Shown piece after piece: positions 11,576 through 22,477 of a stretch of 64,000 nucleotides of DNA. This stretch comes from Kroppenstedtia eburnea. Its GTDB lineage: Bacteria; Bacillota; Bacilli; Thermoactinomycetales; DSM-45169. The position numbers were made by a program, and so were the translations under genes. The notes under the pieces were generated by a model. It was not told the DNA's origin and made no database searches. It was given only the letters and a program-made list of their open reading frames with translations. Where the stretch lies: assembly GCF_013282215.1 (NCBI RefSeq), contig NZ_CP048103.1:3472001-3536000 (forward strand), in the 5' to 3' direction. The number at the start of each line of letters is the position of its first letter. Position 1 is the stretch's first letter.

Positions 11576-12220
11576 TCACTTCCCCCCCGAATTTGGGTTG
11601 ATGCATTGGTTAAGCAACAGGGCCGTCTGGTGACGGGTGTACTCCTCCAAGGTGTAAAGCCTCTTCAAGGACCACCTGCGAAATGTCCACATCTGGCCCA
11701 GAACCATGATGTTGTGAGCCATCAGCTTCACCACCGAGGGATCCAAGGTCAGAGTTCCGTCCCGGATGCCCCTTTGCAAAATCTCTTCAAACAAAGATGT
11801 GATCTCTTCCTCTTTTTTCAAGACATAGGACATGGCCTCTCCAGGCAATGATTTGGTTTCCTGGTAAATGAGGAGTACATCATCGCTCATCTCGGCCATC
11901 ACCCGAAAATGTTGGGCGATGGCCTCCGTGAGCCCTTCCCTGCCGGTTCCCGTTTCCGCAAGGGCTGATTTCAGCCGGGATTCCAATTCAGAATGGATAT
12001 GGTCGCACACCAGGTAAAGAACATCCTCTTTGCTTTGAATATATTCATACATGGTGCCGATGGAGAGACCGCACTCCCGGGCGATCTCACGGGTGGTGGT
12101 TCTGTGGAAACCTTTTCTGACGAAAAGATCACAGGCGCCCCGGATAATCTGTTGCCGACGTTTTTCCACCAGTTGACGGTTTTTGACCACGGAAGGAATC
12201 CTTTTCGGGTCCCGGCTCAT
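11576..12220 (-). CDS. TetR/AcrR family transcriptional regulator of acyl-CoA operon
   Basis: 214 residues with an N-terminal TetR helix-turn-helix ([20 protein letters not shown], then [20 protein letters not shown]) and a helical ligand-binding C-terminal half. It lies inside the acyl-CoA operon, overlapping meaB by 4 bp and touching icmF, so an acyl-CoA ligand and autoregulation are likely. The palindrome at 17870-17889 in front of thl is a candidate operator. It is not clearly the orthologue of B. subtilis FadR. Confidence 0.88.
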   Translation of the reverse strand: MSRDPKRIPSVVKNRQLVEKRRQQIIRGACDLFVRKGFHRTTTREIARECGLSIGTMYEYIQSKEDVLYLVCDHIHSELESRLKSALAETGTGREGLTEAIAQHFRVMAEMSDDVLLIYQETKSLPGEAMSYVLKKEEEITSLFEEILQRGIRDGTLTLDPSVVKLMAHNIMVLGQMWTFRRWSLKRLYTLEEYTRHQTALLLNQCINPNSGGK

Positions 12221-13212
12221 GTTCCTCCTCCTTCCTCACCGCCTCCGAGCAGGCGGTTCAACCATTTTCGCGCCACCCGGCGGGGGCTTTCCTGTCGGAT
12301 TTGCATCCGGTCCAAATCTTTCCGGAAGGAGGGGGAGTTCATCTCCTGCAGCAGGTGAGCGCGCATCGTCTCTTCGATGATGGTTTGCACTTCCCGCTGA
12401 AGATGGGTGCGGCGCCGCTCCTCCCACTGGCCCTTCTCCCGCAGGAAGCGTCGGTGCTTCTGAAGGCCGCCCCACAGCTCATCGGTCCCCCGGCCGGTCT
12501 TTCCTTCCGTTCGGATGATGGGAGGGATCCATTCCCCCTCTCCTTTGGCCAGGCTCAGCATCTCTTCGATATCCCGGACCAACCGGGCCGCCCCTGCCCG
12601 CTCCGCCTTGTTGACGATGAACAGATCCGCCGTCTCCATGATTCCGGCCTTAAACACCTGAACCGCATCTCCACTGCCGGGAGTCAGCACGAGAGCAACG
12701 GTGTCGGCCAGATGCATAATCTCCACCTCGGATTGGCCCACGCCCACCGTTTCAATGACAATCACCTCAAACCCGGCGGCATCCAGGATGCGGGCCGCCT
12801 CCCGGGTGGCCCGGGCGAGGCCGCCGAGGTTCCCCCGACTGCCCATACTCCGGATAAAGACCCCGGAATCCAGGGCGTGACGCCCCATCCGGACGCGATC
12901 CCCCAGGATGGCACCGCCGGTGAAGGGACTGGTGGGATCGACGGCCAGGACACCCACCTTGCATCCTTCCCCCCGCAAATGGGTGATCAGACGATCCGTC
13001 AGGGTGCTCTTCCCTGCTCCGGGGGCTCCCGTCAATCCCACCAGGAAGGCCTGGCCGGTCCGGGGGTACAGCTTTTCCAACAAGGCTTCCCCCCGGGAAT
13101 CCCCGGATTCGAGACAGGAGATCGCCCGGGCGATCATCCGGTTGTCGCCATTTTTGATCTGATCAGCCCACTGTCGGATCTCATCTTCCCCATGTTCCCG
13201 GAAACGGGTCAT
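12217..13212 (-). CDS. meaB: MeaB/ArgK-type GTPase chaperone of B12 mutases
   Basis: 331-residue G3E-family GTPase with Walker [35 protein letters not shown] and NKAER as base-recognition motif. Such proteins load or protect adenosylcobalamin in acyl-CoA mutases. It is odd beside icmF, which carries its own chaperone domain; it may serve a separate methylmalonyl-CoA mutase encoded elsewhere or the lysine 5,6-aminomutase. It overlaps acd by 4 bp upstream and tetR by 4 bp downstream. Confidence 0.92.
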   Translation of the reverse strand: MTRFREHGEDEIRQWADQIKNGDNRMIARAISCLESGDSRGEALLEKLYPRTGQAFLVGLTGAPGAGKSTLTDRLITHLRGEGCKVGVLAVDPTSPFTGGAILGDRVRMGRHALDSGVFIRSMGSRGNLGGLARATREAARILDAAGFEVIVIETVGVGQSEVEIMHLADTVALVLTPGSGDAVQVFKAGIMETADLFIVNKAERAGAARLVRDIEEMLSLAKGEGEWIPPIIRTEGKTGRGTDELWGGLQKHRRFLREKGQWEERRRTHLQREVQTIIEETMRAHLLQEMNSPSFRKDLDRMQIRQESPRRVARKWLNRLLGGGEEGGGT

Positions 13213-14351
13213 TCTTTCATCAAGTGGTTGGCGATGACCACCCGCTGAATTTCATTGGTCCCTTCGTAGATCTGGGTGATTTTGGCATCCCTCATGAAGC
13301 GTTCCACCGGATATTCCCGGGTGTAACCGTATCCGCCGAATACCTGAACCGCTTCAGTCGTCACCTGCATGGCCGCATCGCCGGCATACAGTTTGGCCAT
13401 GGCTGAAGCTTTTCCATAGGGGAGACCCTGACTTTCCAACCAGGCCGCCTGATAAGTCAGAAGCCGGGCCGCTTCAATCTGGGTGGCCATATCCGCCAGT
13501 TTGAACTGAATCGCCTGCAGTTTTCCGATCGGCTTGCCAAACTGTTTTCGCTCCTTGGCATAAGCGGTGGCGGCATCCAACGCTCCCTGAGCGATTCCGA
13601 CGGCTTGGGCGGCGATCCCGTTACGGCCTCCGTCCAGGGTCATCATGGCGATCTTAAAGCCCTGACCTTCCTCGCCGAGGCGGTTCTCCACAGGAATCCG
13701 GCAGTCTTCAAAGATAATCTCCGTGGTGGGAGAGGAACGGATCCCCAGCTTCTGCTCCTTTTTGCCGATGGAGAAGCCCGGAGTCTCCTTTTCCACGATA
13801 AAGGCGGTGACTCCATGGTGTTTTTTCTCCGGATCGGTCACGGCGAAGACCACATAGATCTCCGCTTCCCCCCCGTTGGTGATAAAGATCTTGTTGCCGT
13901 TGAGAATATAAGCATCCCCGTCCCGGACTGCCGTCGTCCGCATCCCCGCCGCATCGGATCCGGAACCCGGTTCAGTGAGGCCGTAAGCCCCCAGCTTGGT
14001 TCCTTCCGCCAGCGGACGGAGGAAACGCTCTTTCTGTTCGGGGTTTCCAAATTTGTAGATCGGCCAGCTGGCCAGGGACAGGTGGGCCGACAAGGTCACC
14101 CCGGTGGAGGCGCACACCCGGGACAATTCCTCCACGGCGATCACATAACTGAGGAAGTCGGAGCCCACACCCCCCACCTCTTCCGGCCACGGAATTCCCG
14201 TCATGCCCAACCGGCCCATCTGATCGAAGATCGGGCGATCGAAACGCTCCTGCTCATCCCGTTCCGCTGCGGTGGGAGCCACTTCTTTCTCTGCGAATTC
14301 CCGAACCATCTTCCGCATCATCTCGTGTTCTTCGCTCAATCGAAACTGCAT
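13209..14351 (-). CDS. Acyl-CoA dehydrogenase (first of a tandem pair, promoter-distal)
   Basis: FAD-dependent alpha,beta-dehydrogenation of short-chain acyl-CoA. 380 residues in the three-domain ACAD fold; [12 protein letters not shown] (FAD/substrate loop) and the C-terminal YEGTNEIQR with the expected catalytic Glu. The ATG at 14351 is chosen because AAGGAGG lies 9 nt upstream; an upstream ATG at 14399 lacks a site. It shares most motifs with the neighbouring copy, pointing to an old duplication. Butyryl-CoA or isobutyryl-CoA are the likely substrates given thl, hbd and icmF. Electrons would pass through ETF to FadF. Confidence 0.93.
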   Translation of the reverse strand: MQFRLSEEHEMMRKMVREFAEKEVAPTAAERDEQERFDRPIFDQMGRLGMTGIPWPEEVGGVGSDFLSYVIAVEELSRVCASTGVTLSAHLSLASWPIYKFGNPEQKERFLRPLAEGTKLGAYGLTEPGSGSDAAGMRTTAVRDGDAYILNGNKIFITNGGEAEIYVVFAVTDPEKKHHGVTAFIVEKETPGFSIGKKEQKLGIRSSPTTEIIFEDCRIPVENRLGEEGQGFKIAMMTLDGGRNGIAAQAVGIAQGALDAATAYAKERKQFGKPIGKLQAIQFKLADMATQIEAARLLTYQAAWLESQGLPYGKASAMAKLYAGDAAMQVTTEAVQVFGGYGYTREYPVERFMRDAKITQIYEGTNEIQRVVIANHLMKE

Positions 14352-14420
14352 GGTGTGATCCTCCTTTTTGACTGCGGATGGTGACAATGATGTCAACATG
14401 GGATCCGGGCTGAACCGGCT

Positions 14421-15563
14421 TCAACCCTTCAGCAACTCCCCGGCGATCACGAGCCGTTGGATTTCATTGGTTCCTTCATAGATCTGAGTGATCTTGGCAT
14501 CCCGAAACAATCGTTCCACCGGATATTCCCGGGTGTAGCCATAACCGCCGAACACCTGGACCGCTTCGATGGTCGCCTTCATCGCTGTATCTGAGGCAAA
14601 CATTTTGGCCATGGAGGACTCTTTCCGACAGGGCCGACCCTCCTGATAAAGAGTTGCCGCCCGGTAGATCAGCAGGCGGGCCGCCTCCACTTCGGTGGCG
14701 ATGTCCGCCAACTTATACTGGATCGCCTGCAGCTTCCCGATCGGTCTTCCGAACTGATGACGCTCCTTCGCATAAGCGGTTGCCACTTCCAGAGCCGATG
14801 TCGCGATGCCCAAAGCTTGTGCACCGATGCCGATCCGGCCGCCTGCCAGATTGGACAGGGCGATCTCATACCCTTGTCCCTCACGGCCCAGCCGGTTTTT
14901 CACCGGGACCTCCGCCGACTCCAAGATGAGTTCACTGGTATTGGATCCCCCCAGCCCCATCTTTTTCTCTTTTTTGCCGACAATCAACCCGGGGGTGTCC
15001 TTCTCCACAATAAACGCGGAGATCCCTTTGGAGCCTTGATCCGGATCGGTGACGGCAAAGGTGACATAGGTATCCGCAGCCCCGGCGTTGGTGATAAAGA
15101 TCTTGCTCCCATCCAGGATGTACCGGTCCCCTTTTCTCACCGCCCGGGTCCGGATGGCGGAAGCGTCGGAGCCGGCATGGGGTTCCGTCAAGGCAAAGGC
15201 ACCCAGGTACTCCCCCCGGGCCAATCGGGAGACATATTTCTGTTTCTGCTCCTCCGTCCCGTAACGAAGGATGGGAAAGGTACCCACCGAGGTGTGAACC
15301 GCCAGGATCACTCCTGTGGCGGCACTCACTTTGGCGATCTCTTCCAGAGCGAGGATGTAGCTGACAAAATCAGCCCCTGCCCCGCCCCATTCTTCGGGAA
15401 CCGGGATTCCCATCAACCCCAGTTCCCCCATTTTCCGGACCAATTCCCCCGGGAACCGGTCTTCCCCGTCCATCGAAGGAATCCAGGGGGGGATCTCAGT
15501 ACGGGCGAAATCCCGCACCATCTTCCGCATCATTTCCTGTTCTTCCGTGAACCGGAGATCCAT
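14421..15563 (-). CDS. Acyl-CoA dehydrogenase (second of tandem pair)
   Basis: 380-residue ACAD paralogue of the downstream gene, same length and motif order ([52 protein letters not shown]). It sits between hbd (29 bp upstream) and the first ACAD (69 bp downstream). Division of labour between the two, for example straight versus branched C4 acyl-CoA, is inference. Confidence 0.93.
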   Translation of the reverse strand: MDLRFTEEQEMMRKMVRDFARTEIPPWIPSMDGEDRFPGELVRKMGELGLMGIPVPEEWGGAGADFVSYILALEEIAKVSAATGVILAVHTSVGTFPILRYGTEEQKQKYVSRLARGEYLGAFALTEPHAGSDASAIRTRAVRKGDRYILDGSKIFITNAGAADTYVTFAVTDPDQGSKGISAFIVEKDTPGLIVGKKEKKMGLGGSNTSELILESAEVPVKNRLGREGQGYEIALSNLAGGRIGIGAQALGIATSALEVATAYAKERHQFGRPIGKLQAIQYKLADIATEVEAARLLIYRAATLYQEGRPCRKESSMAKMFASDTAMKATIEAVQVFGGYGYTREYPVERLFRDAKITQIYEGTNEIQRLVIAGELLKG

Positions 15564-15592
15564 GATTCAAACCTCCTAGCAGCCTCTGGGTG

Positions 15593-16450
15593 TCAAGATT
15601 CATAGGTGTAAAAGCCACGTCCCGTTTTCCGGCCGAGCCAGCCTGCTTTCACATACTTCCGCAGCAGGGGACAGGGACGGTATTTGGAGTCTCCGAACCC
15701 CTCATAAAGGGTCTCCATGATATACAGGCAAGTGTCCAATCCGATAAAGTCCGCCAGGGTGAGCGGGCCCATCGGGTGGTTCATACCCAGCTTCATCACC
15801 TGATCCACCGCCTCCGGCTCCGCCACCCCTTCATAGACGGTGTAAATCGCCTCATTGATCATCGGCATCAGGATGCGGTTGGCGACAAAACCGGGGAAAT
15901 CATTCACTTCCACCGGAGTTTTCCCCATCTGCCGGGCCAGTTGTTCCACCGCATCAAACACTTCATCGGCAGTGGCCAAGCCCCGGATCACTTCCACCAG
16001 TTTCATCACCGGCACCGGATTCATAAAGTGCATCCCGATCACACGCTCCGGCCGGCGGGTGACAGCGGCGATCTCCGTGATGGGGAGGGAGGAAGTGTTG
16101 GTGGCGAGGATTCCGTGAGCGGGGACAACCTGATCCAATTGCCGGAACAGATCGGTTTTCACTTCCATATTCTCAACAGCGGCTTCCACCACGATATCCG
16201 CATCGGCTGCGGCCTCTGCCAGGCTGGTGGTCACCCGGATCCGTCCCAAAACCTCCGCCTTCCCGGCTTCACTCATCTTCCCTTTCTCCACGCTCCGGGA
16301 AAGGTTTTTCTCAATTCCCTTCAGTCCCTTTTGGACAATCTCTTCCTTCAGATCGTGCAGGCAGACTTCCAGTCCGGACTGGGCCGCCGTCTGGGCGATC
16401 CCGCTTCCCATCTGGCCCGCACCGATCACGGTGAATTGTCGGATATTCAA
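15593..16450 (-). CDS. hbd: 3-hydroxybutyryl-CoA dehydrogenase
   Basis: NAD(P)-dependent interconversion of 3-hydroxybutyryl-CoA and acetoacetyl-CoA. 285 residues with Rossmann motif [13 protein letters not shown] at residue 8 and catalytic segment [19 protein letters not shown]. It sits between thl and the acyl-CoA dehydrogenases. No crotonase gene is seen in the window, so crotonyl-CoA hydration must be encoded elsewhere. Confidence 0.94.
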   Translation of the reverse strand: MNIRQFTVIGAGQMGSGIAQTAAQSGLEVCLHDLKEEIVQKGLKGIEKNLSRSVEKGKMSEAGKAEVLGRIRVTTSLAEAAADADIVVEAAVENMEVKTDLFRQLDQVVPAHGILATNTSSLPITEIAAVTRRPERVIGMHFMNPVPVMKLVEVIRGLATADEVFDAVEQLARQMGKTPVEVNDFPGFVANRILMPMINEAIYTVYEGVAEPEAVDQVMKLGMNHPMGPLTLADFIGLDTCLYIMETLYEGFGDSKYRPCPLLRKYVKAGWLGRKTGRGFYTYES

Positions 16451-16662
16451 AGCGCATCTCCCTCCTGTGGGTTGCAGTGATCCCGCGGGGAGGTCAAGCC
16501 CCCCGCGGAGAGAATCATCTCAAGGCAACGCTTGTGATTACGGGCGTGTCTGGCCGGAAAATAATTGCTCGAATCAATGGGGGTACAGTAAAGGAGAAGC
16601 AAAGCCCCACCTGATGCTCCAGCCAAAATATAATGTGGAATCCCCTCCGCAACCGATCGGCT
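16451..16662. other. thl-hbd spacer with GC hairpin and type 2 remnant
   Basis: 212 bp between thl and hbd. It holds a strong stem CCGCGGGGGGCTT / GACCTCCCCGCGG near 16483-16507 with no T-run, so RNA processing or partial attenuation is possible. A segment at 16525-16556 (CAACGCTTGTGATTACGG, then GCGTGTCTGG) resembles the junction of type 1 and type 2 elements at 3441-3470, suggesting an old insertion inside the operon. Confidence 0.45.
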
Positions 16663-17841
16663 TCAATCCACCCGGATCAGAACGGCGTCACCCTGGGCGG
16701 CGCCGCTGCAGATGCCGGCGACTCCCAATCCGCCCCCACGGCGCTTAAGTTCGTGAATCAGAGTGAGGATGATCCGGGCGCCGCTGGCTCCGATCGGATG
16801 ACCCAGAGCGATCGCACCTCCGTTCACATTCACCTTCTGTTCATCCCAACCGAGGATCTCACCATTGGCCAAGGCGACGGCGGCAAAGGCTTCGTTCACC
16901 TCAAACAGATCGATCTGATCCAGGGTGAGATCGTGTTTCTTCAGGAGTTTCTGAATGGCGTAAGCCGGAGTGACAGGAAAATAGCGGGCCTCCATCCCCA
17001 CTGCCGCATGTCCGAGGATGCGGGCGATGGGCCGGGCCCCCAGCTCTTCCGCCTTATCCGCGGAGGAGAGAACCAGGGCACAGGCCCCGTCGTTCACACC
17101 GGGGGCGTTCCCGGCGGTCACTGTGCCGTCTTTGAGAAAGACCGGTTTCAGACTTCCCAGTTTCTCCAGGGAGGTGTCCCGGCGGGGTGCTTCATCGGTG
17201 TCCACCACGGTCTCCCCTTTTCTTCCTGTCACCTTCACCGGCACAATCTCTTCCGCCAGCTTGCCGGAGTCGATGGCGGTAGTGGCCAGTTGATGACTGC
17301 GCAGGGCCCACCGATCCTGCTCTTCCCGGGAGACCTTGTATTCGGCAGCCACATTGCTTCCATGCACCACCATGTGCACACCATCAAAGGCGCACCAGAG
17401 CCCGTCGTGAATCATCAGGTCGACCACTTTCCCGTCTCCCATCCGCTGTCCCCAGCGGCTGCCGGGAAGCAAGTACGGGGCGTTGGACATGCTCTCCATT
17501 CCACCGGCCACGATCAGATCGGCATCTCCCGAGCGGATGATCTGGTCGGCCAAAGTGGCGCTCCGCATCCCCGAGGCACAAACCTTGTTGATCGTTTCCG
17601 TCCCCACTTCCCAGGGAAGTTCCGCTTTTCGGGCCGCTTGGCGGGAGGGGATCTGGCCTTGCCCCCCCTGCAACACCATGCCCATGATCACTTCCTCCAC
17701 CGCTTCATCGGGGACTCCTGAGCGATCCAGGGCCCCCCGGATGGCGATCCCCCCCAAATCCACCGCGGGTACATCCTTCAATGCACCGCCAAACCGGCCA
17801 AAGGGGGTACGGGCACCTCCGAGCACAACTGTTTCTCTCAT
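16663..17841 (-). CDS. thl: Acetyl-CoA C-acetyltransferase (thiolase)
   Basis: Makes or cleaves acetoacetyl-CoA. 392 residues with acylated Cys88 in [28 protein letters not shown] and the final catalytic Cys in [10 protein letters not shown]. The ATG at 17841 is preferred because GGAGGTG lies 6 nt before it; an upstream ATG at 17856 is itself part of that Shine-Dalgarno. First gene of the acyl-CoA operon; a 20-bp palindrome 29 bp upstream is a likely operator. Confidence 0.94.
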   Translation of the reverse strand: MRETVVLGGARTPFGRFGGALKDVPAVDLGGIAIRGALDRSGVPDEAVEEVIMGMVLQGGQGQIPSRQAARKAELPWEVGTETINKVCASGMRSATLADQIIRSGDADLIVAGGMESMSNAPYLLPGSRWGQRMGDGKVVDLMIHDGLWCAFDGVHMVVHGSNVAAEYKVSREEQDRWALRSHQLATTAIDSGKLAEEIVPVKVTGRKGETVVDTDEAPRRDTSLEKLGSLKPVFLKDGTVTAGNAPGVNDGACALVLSSADKAEELGARPIARILGHAAVGMEARYFPVTPAYAIQKLLKKHDLTLDQIDLFEVNEAFAAVALANGEILGWDEQKVNVNGGAIALGHPIGASGARIILTLIHELKRRGGGLGVAGICSGAAQGDAVLIRVD

Positions 17842-17869
17842 GTCAGGCACCTCCATGAAATCAGATCAT

Positions 17870-17889
17870 CCAACTGAGCGCTCGTTCGG
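17870..17889. promoter_or_regulatory. Candidate TetR-family operator in front of thl
   Basis: CCAACTGAGCGCTCGTTCGG, a 20-bp imperfect palindrome centred on GAGC/GCTC (7 of 10 arm positions match), in the leader of the acyl-CoA operon that encodes a TetR regulator. No second copy was found in the window. Confidence 0.5.
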
Positions 17890-18176
17890 AATCGGGTCAA
17901 AAAAACGCTTCCAATATCAAGATTACTCTGTTTCTTCCACCTTGGCAACGCTCTTTTCACTATTGGAAAATGGCGGAAAAAACTGTGTCAATCATATTTT
18001 CATCACGACCCTTGCACCCCACAGGGGACAGGTCTCGCCGTGACAGGACAAGACTCCTTACCGCCATGTGGAGCCCAACAGAAAAAGGCACCCAGCCCGT
18101 GGCAGCATGCCTGAAATCCGGCGACGCTCCTGTGTCGGATTCGATTTCCAATCACCCAGTGAAGAAGGGATATCCA
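17890..18176. other. Intergenic region between the J-domain/VanW gene and thl
   Basis: Holds the thl promoter on the minus strand; a TTGACA (near 17990-17995) lacks a good -10, and TTGCCA-17-TAATCT is a weak alternative. The part around 18000-18060 (CACAGGGGACAGGTCTCGCC) looks like a decayed, inverted copy of the type 1 tandem unit. No gene seen. Confidence 0.35.
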
Positions 18177-19856
18177 TTAAACAGGATCCGGGAGTTCCGG
18201 GCCGCCGGTGACGGAGCCGGAAGAGGCGGAGGAATCCGCTCCTCCCGCAGTGGAGGAGGCGTCTCCCGGATCTCCACCGGAAGTACCCGTGTCGCCGCCG
18301 CTCTCTCCGGGATGTTCACCGGGCTGTTCCCCTGGATCTCTCCCGTTGACCTCCCCTTCACCTCCCCCGGGACCAGTCCCACCCTCAGTGTCGCCACCCG
18401 TTGTAAGGGCATCCCCATCTCCGGTGGATCCATCTCCGCCTCCGGTGCTTGTCCCCTTGGTGCCGCCGGTGGTGGGGACCCTTTGGTCTGATGGATCAAC
18501 TTCCCGATTCGGAGTCCCTTCCTTCACCTGCTTCGGATCCAGTTTATCCGAGGGTTCGTCAGGTTGGGTGGGCACATCCTGAGGCAAAACCCGGGGAGGT
18601 TGAGGAATGGTCCGTTCCATCACTTTCACATCCGGTGTGCTGAAGATCCGAACCGTGACAGAGTGTTCATCCAGTGCAGTTCGGATCAGGATGGGCTCTT
18701 TGAGATTATTCAAAAATCGAAAGTCCGGCTGATCCCATGACACGGTTGCATCCCGGCCAGAGGGGACATAGGTGTCCTGCCTCGCATATGAAAAACGATA
18801 GATGATTTCCATACCCGCCGCATCCACGCTGTTGAACAGGGTGGAGGAGATCTGGGATACCCCGCCTCCCACTCCTTCGCTGAATTCACCGGACACACGG
18901 GATTTGACAGGAAGAAATCCCCGCTCGCGGGAGCGCTCTCCCACTGTTTGATTAAAGGAAAAAACCTCACCGGGATTGAGCACCTTCCGGTCCAACAACT
19001 TGGCTGACAAACGGATATTGTGGACCCGTGCCTGATTCTCTTTGTTGAAATAGGTGGTGTAGGAACCGATCAATTTTCGGTCCACCTGTCGCAGGTCCTT
19101 TGCGGTCACCAGTGGCTTCGCTTTTTTCATGGGAACGGGTTGGGGTGTGTTCAAGATCTTCGGTAGCGTGGACAGATTCCGATGGATGGCGGATTTGTCC
19201 ATGATCCAACCTTCCCTGGCCGGACGGATCGGCTCCCCCAAACGTTGAACCCGGGCGTTTTGCGGAGGTTGATCCACTTCTTTCCGGATCTGATTCAGCC
19301 AGGCATCCAGCTTCTTGCTGTCAATCGTTTCCGGATCTTTTCCATCGAAACCCAAGTCATTCAAATCGATGGACCACTGACGGTCCCCCTCTTGCAGGAT
19401 CAGTCGATTCTTCTCCATCAACCCACCCGGAAACCATGTACAGGCAAGAAAAGCGATGATCAGCAACAAGGGCAATCCCAGGAGAAACCATCCCCAACGT
19501 TGGACAAAACCTTTTTTCAGGGGTTCGGGTTCCGGCCCGATGTCTTCCGGGTCTGAGCCGACATCGGAGGCTTCAGATTCCCGGTGGGAGCATGGGGGTC
19601 CCTGGACGTCTTCCACCTCCTCTCCCACTTCCCCCTCTGCTTCCCCGAAGTCCTCCACCGCCGGCGGGGACGGGGCCGGAAACCGTTGCCTGCGAAGGGC
19701 CTCATAAGCCTCACGCACTTCCCGGAAACGGGCTTCGGCGTCGGGAGAAGGGTTTACATCGGGATGGTATTTCCGGATCAGCCGCCGGTAAGCCTGCTTG
19801 ATCTCCTGCGGGGTGGCCTCCGGATTCACCCCCAAAACGGAATAATTATCTTTCAT
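18177..19856 (-). CDS. J-domain / transmembrane / VanW-domain protein
   Basis: 559 residues, function unknown. Order: J-domain (residues 1-65, [20 protein letters not shown] and the HPD triad in KYHPDVNP); acidic linker; a transmembrane helix (about 120-145, [19 protein letters not shown]); an extracytoplasmic region; a VanW domain (about 240-410: [39 protein letters not shown]); and a low-complexity Gly/Ser/Thr/Asp/Pro tail (about 440-559). A cytoplasmic co-chaperone module joined to a wall-facing VanW domain is unusual. The AAAGGAG Shine-Dalgarno directly abuts a repeat element, so its promoter must be inside or beyond the element. Confidence 0.85.
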   Translation of the reverse strand: MKDNYSVLGVNPEATPQEIKQAYRRLIRKYHPDVNPSPDAEARFREVREAYEALRRQRFPAPSPPAVEDFGEAEGEVGEEVEDVQGPPCSHRESEASDVGSDPEDIGPEPEPLKKGFVQRWGWFLLGLPLLLIIAFLACTWFPGGLMEKNRLILQEGDRQWSIDLNDLGFDGKDPETIDSKKLDAWLNQIRKEVDQPPQNARVQRLGEPIRPAREGWIMDKSAIHRNLSTLPKILNTPQPVPMKKAKPLVTAKDLRQVDRKLIGSYTTYFNKENQARVHNIRLSAKLLDRKVLNPGEVFSFNQTVGERSRERGFLPVKSRVSGEFSEGVGGGVSQISSTLFNSVDAAGMEIIYRFSYARQDTYVPSGRDATVSWDQPDFRFLNNLKEPILIRTALDEHSVTVRIFSTPDVKVMERTIPQPPRVLPQDVPTQPDEPSDKLDPKQVKEGTPNREVDPSDQRVPTTGGTKGTSTGGGDGSTGDGDALTTGGDTEGGTGPGGGEGEVNGRDPGEQPGEHPGESGGDTGTSGGDPGDASSTAGGADSSASSGSVTGGPELPDPV

Positions 19857-19869
19857 AGGAATGCTCCTT

Positions 19870-20113
19870 TAGGGTATGTCTGATCAAACTCTGGGCCGAG
19901 CCGGTCGGGATGGGGTTTCACATGACCTTCCCGGTTATTCTTACGAGCCAGAGTCACTCCATGTGAAACCCAACCCTCCCTACATAGCGAGACCGGGAAC
20001 GGAGTGACCCTGGCGAGACTTGTGCTGGTGAGTGCATAGCGAGACCGGGGGCGAAAGCACCCTGGCGAGACTTGTGCCCTATGGGTATGAATGGTTTTTT
20101 CACAACGCTTCTA
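19870..20113 (+). repeat. MITE-like element, hybrid ends (copy 3)
   Basis: Left end TAGGGTATGTCTGATC is of type 2; the body from GGCCGAGCCGGTCGGG onward, the hairpin arms GGGTTTCACATG / CATGTGAAACCC, two tandem units (one with GGGGGCGAAAGCACCC) and right end TCACAACGCTTCTA are type 1. It lies directly upstream of the J-domain/VanW gene on its promoter side. Confidence 0.85.
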
Positions 20114-20368
20114 ATGGAGATGTTTGAATCTCCCCTCCAATATCCAGGCAATCGCTGTCACCCGAAATCTATAATATTGCCTCAATTATTTCTTTGCAAA
20201 AATTATTTTCACCTTTAATAATAAATGAAACCCGGGGGAAGCCCCCGGGTGGATCATGTTACCTGTTTGATTGAGCCGGTCGGGTCGGGGTTCCACGTGA
20301 CCTGTCAAAGTCCGAACTGCCAGCCCACCCGTGTGAAATCCCGGAATCCGTCTCCGGCATTATTGGCT
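20114..20368. other. fadF 3' flank with decayed element fragment
   Basis: Contains an AT-rich stretch, the fadF terminator (separate entry), and at 20270-20345 a degenerate piece of the type 1 core (GAGCCGGTCGGGTCGGGGTT, CCACGTGACC). No gene seen. Confidence 0.4.
20222..20250 (-). terminator. Terminator of fadF
   Basis: On the minus strand CCCGGGGG-CTT-CCCCCGGG followed by TTTCATTTATT, about 120 bp after the stop codon. The T-run is interrupted. Confidence 0.6.
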
Positions 20369-22477
20369 TCAGTGAACTCCTTCGGCAACCGGGGCCGGCT
20401 GTTCCCCGAAATCGACGGACATCGCCAATACCTCGGCCACATCCATGGTTTTGACGTTCTCTTCCACCTCTTTGGCTTTGGTTCCATCGCTCATCATCGT
20501 CAGGCAATAAGGGCATGCACTTCCGATCAGTGTGGGATCGACGGCGAGGGCTTGTTCCGTCCGGGCGGTGTTGACCCGAACCCCCGACTGTTCCTCCAGC
20601 CACATCATGCCGCCGCCGGCACCGCAACACATCCCGTTCTCCCGGTTCCGCTCCATTTCGACGAGTTCCACTCCCGGGATGGACTGGAAGATAAATCGGG
20701 GGGCATCGTACTCGTCGTTGTAACGGCCCAGGTAACAAGAGTCATGATACGTGACCCGTTCCTTCACTTCCTTCACCGGTTTCAGCCGTCCTTCTCTGAG
20801 CAGCTCCGCCAACAGCTGCGTATGGTGGTACACTTTCACCCCTTCCAGACCGAAGTCGGGATACTCGTTTTTGAAGACATTGTAGGCGTGGGGATCGGCG
20901 GTCACAATCTTCTTCACATTGTATTTTTGGAACTGGGCGATGTTATCCATGGCCAGTTGCTGGAACAGAAACTCATTTCCCATCCGACGGGCGGTATCTC
21001 CGGAGTTTTTCTCCTTTTTGCCCAACATGGCAAATTTGACCCCGGCATGGTTGAGCAGTTTCACAAGAGAATGCATCACTTTTTGGCTCCGGTTGTCATA
21101 GGAACCCATCGAGCCGACGAAGAGCAGATATTCAAAGTCTTTCTGCTCCTTCACCGTCGGAGCCTGGATTCCTTCCTCAAGATCCTCCCGCCACTTCTCC
21201 CGGTCCTTTTTGCTGAGTCCCCAAGGGTTCCCCTGGCGCTCAACGTTTTGGAAAGTGCGAGTGGCTTCCGCCGGCATCTTCCCTTGGGTCATCACCAGGT
21301 GGCGACGCATGTCGATGATTTTGCCCACGTGCTCATTGGAGACCGGACAGGCGTCTTCACAGTTGCGGCAGGTGGTGCAAGCCCACAACTCTTCTTCCGT
21401 GATGACATCCCCGATCAACTCGACGGGATATTCGTAGCCTCCACCCTCTTCCCGGGTCACGGCCACTTCCGTGGCGGTGTTGGCTCCGCTGAAGGCATAA
21501 GCCGGCATCCAGGGACTCTTGGAGGTGATGGCAGCCCCTTTCTCCGTCAGATGATCCCGCATCTTGACCAGAAGGTCCATCGGGGAGAGCATCTTTCCGG
21601 TCCCGGAGGCGGGACAGACGTTGGTGCAGCGGCCACACTCCACACAGGCGTAAAGGTCGATCAGATCCTTTTGGTCAAACTGCTCGATTTTGTTGACCCC
21701 GTACTCCGTCAAGGATTCGTCTTCAAAATCGATCGGTTTCAGCTTGCCCGGCGGCGTCTGACGCTTGAGGAACCAGTTGATCGGAGCCACCAGCAAATGA
21801 AAGTGCTTCGATTGGGGCACATAGACCAGAAAGGCTAGTACATCAAGGGTGTGAACCCACCAAAAGATGTAGAACATCACGATCGCCGCTGTCGGTGTCA
21901 TCCAGGAGAAAGCTGCGGCAATCACGGAAGAGACCGGTGTCGCCCAGGTCGGCAACGGCTCCGACAAACCCCAGTGATGCTCAAAAGCGGCGGAAAAGAG
22001 AATGGAGGTCATCAAAACGGTCAGAAAGATAACCACCAAGCCGGCTTTAAAGCCGCGTTTGAGACGGGGCAGCTTCTCGATGAACCGCCGGTAGAAGGAA
22101 TAGAGGGTGGCCAAGAGCACGGTAAGCACCGTAATCTCCTGGATCAGCGTGAACACCGGATAGGCAGGCAAAGGTAAATGCTTTCCGGGAAACAGTCCCT
22201 TGATAAAAAGGTCAATCGCCCCGAACTGGATAATGATAAAACCGTAAAACAGGATGATGTGCATGATTCCGCTTTTGGGATCTTTCATCAGTTTCTTCTG
22301 ACCAAAGACATAGACCAAAAGCTGATTCATCCGAAACTTCATATCGGCGGAGAAATCCGCCGGTTTTCCCAGTCGGACATACATATAGCGGGAATAGACA
22401 ACCTTGGCAAACAGGTAAAAAGCATACCCGAACACCGCGAGAAACGCGATCAGGTTGATGATTTCCAACAAGGACAC
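20369..22477 (-). CDS. fadF: FadF-type membrane Fe-S oxidoreductase (electron transfer for acyl-CoA oxidation)
   Basis: 702 residues. N-terminal half has about five to six hydrophobic helices of the NarI/DHC type. Then come two 4Fe-4S motifs (CVECGRCTNVCP and CTTCRNCEDACP) and C-terminal cysteine-rich CCG domains (HDSCYLGRYN, GMCCGAGGGMMW). The likely role is passing electrons from ETF of acyl-CoA dehydrogenases to the quinone pool. The GTG at 22477 is preferred because AAAGGAG lies about 9 nt upstream and the protein then begins LLEIINLIAF as expected; the frame opens further to 22558. A FadR-like operator overlaps its promoter. Confidence 0.9.
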   Translation of the reverse strand: MSLLEIINLIAFLAVFGYAFYLFAKVVYSRYMYVRLGKPADFSADMKFRMNQLLVYVFGQKKLMKDPKSGIMHIILFYGFIIIQFGAIDLFIKGLFPGKHLPLPAYPVFTLIQEITVLTVLLATLYSFYRRFIEKLPRLKRGFKAGLVVIFLTVLMTSILFSAAFEHHWGLSEPLPTWATPVSSVIAAAFSWMTPTAAIVMFYIFWWVHTLDVLAFLVYVPQSKHFHLLVAPINWFLKRQTPPGKLKPIDFEDESLTEYGVNKIEQFDQKDLIDLYACVECGRCTNVCPASGTGKMLSPMDLLVKMRDHLTEKGAAITSKSPWMPAYAFSGANTATEVAVTREEGGGYEYPVELIGDVITEEELWACTTCRNCEDACPVSNEHVGKIIDMRRHLVMTQGKMPAEATRTFQNVERQGNPWGLSKKDREKWREDLEEGIQAPTVKEQKDFEYLLFVGSMGSYDNRSQKVMHSLVKLLNHAGVKFAMLGKKEKNSGDTARRMGNEFLFQQLAMDNIAQFQKYNVKKIVTADPHAYNVFKNEYPDFGLEGVKVYHHTQLLAELLREGRLKPVKEVKERVTYHDSCYLGRYNDEYDAPRFIFQSIPGVELVEMERNRENGMCCGAGGGMMWLEEQSGVRVNTARTEQALAVDPTLIGSACPYCLTMMSDGTKAKEVEENVKTMDVAEVLAMSVDFGEQPAPVAEGVH

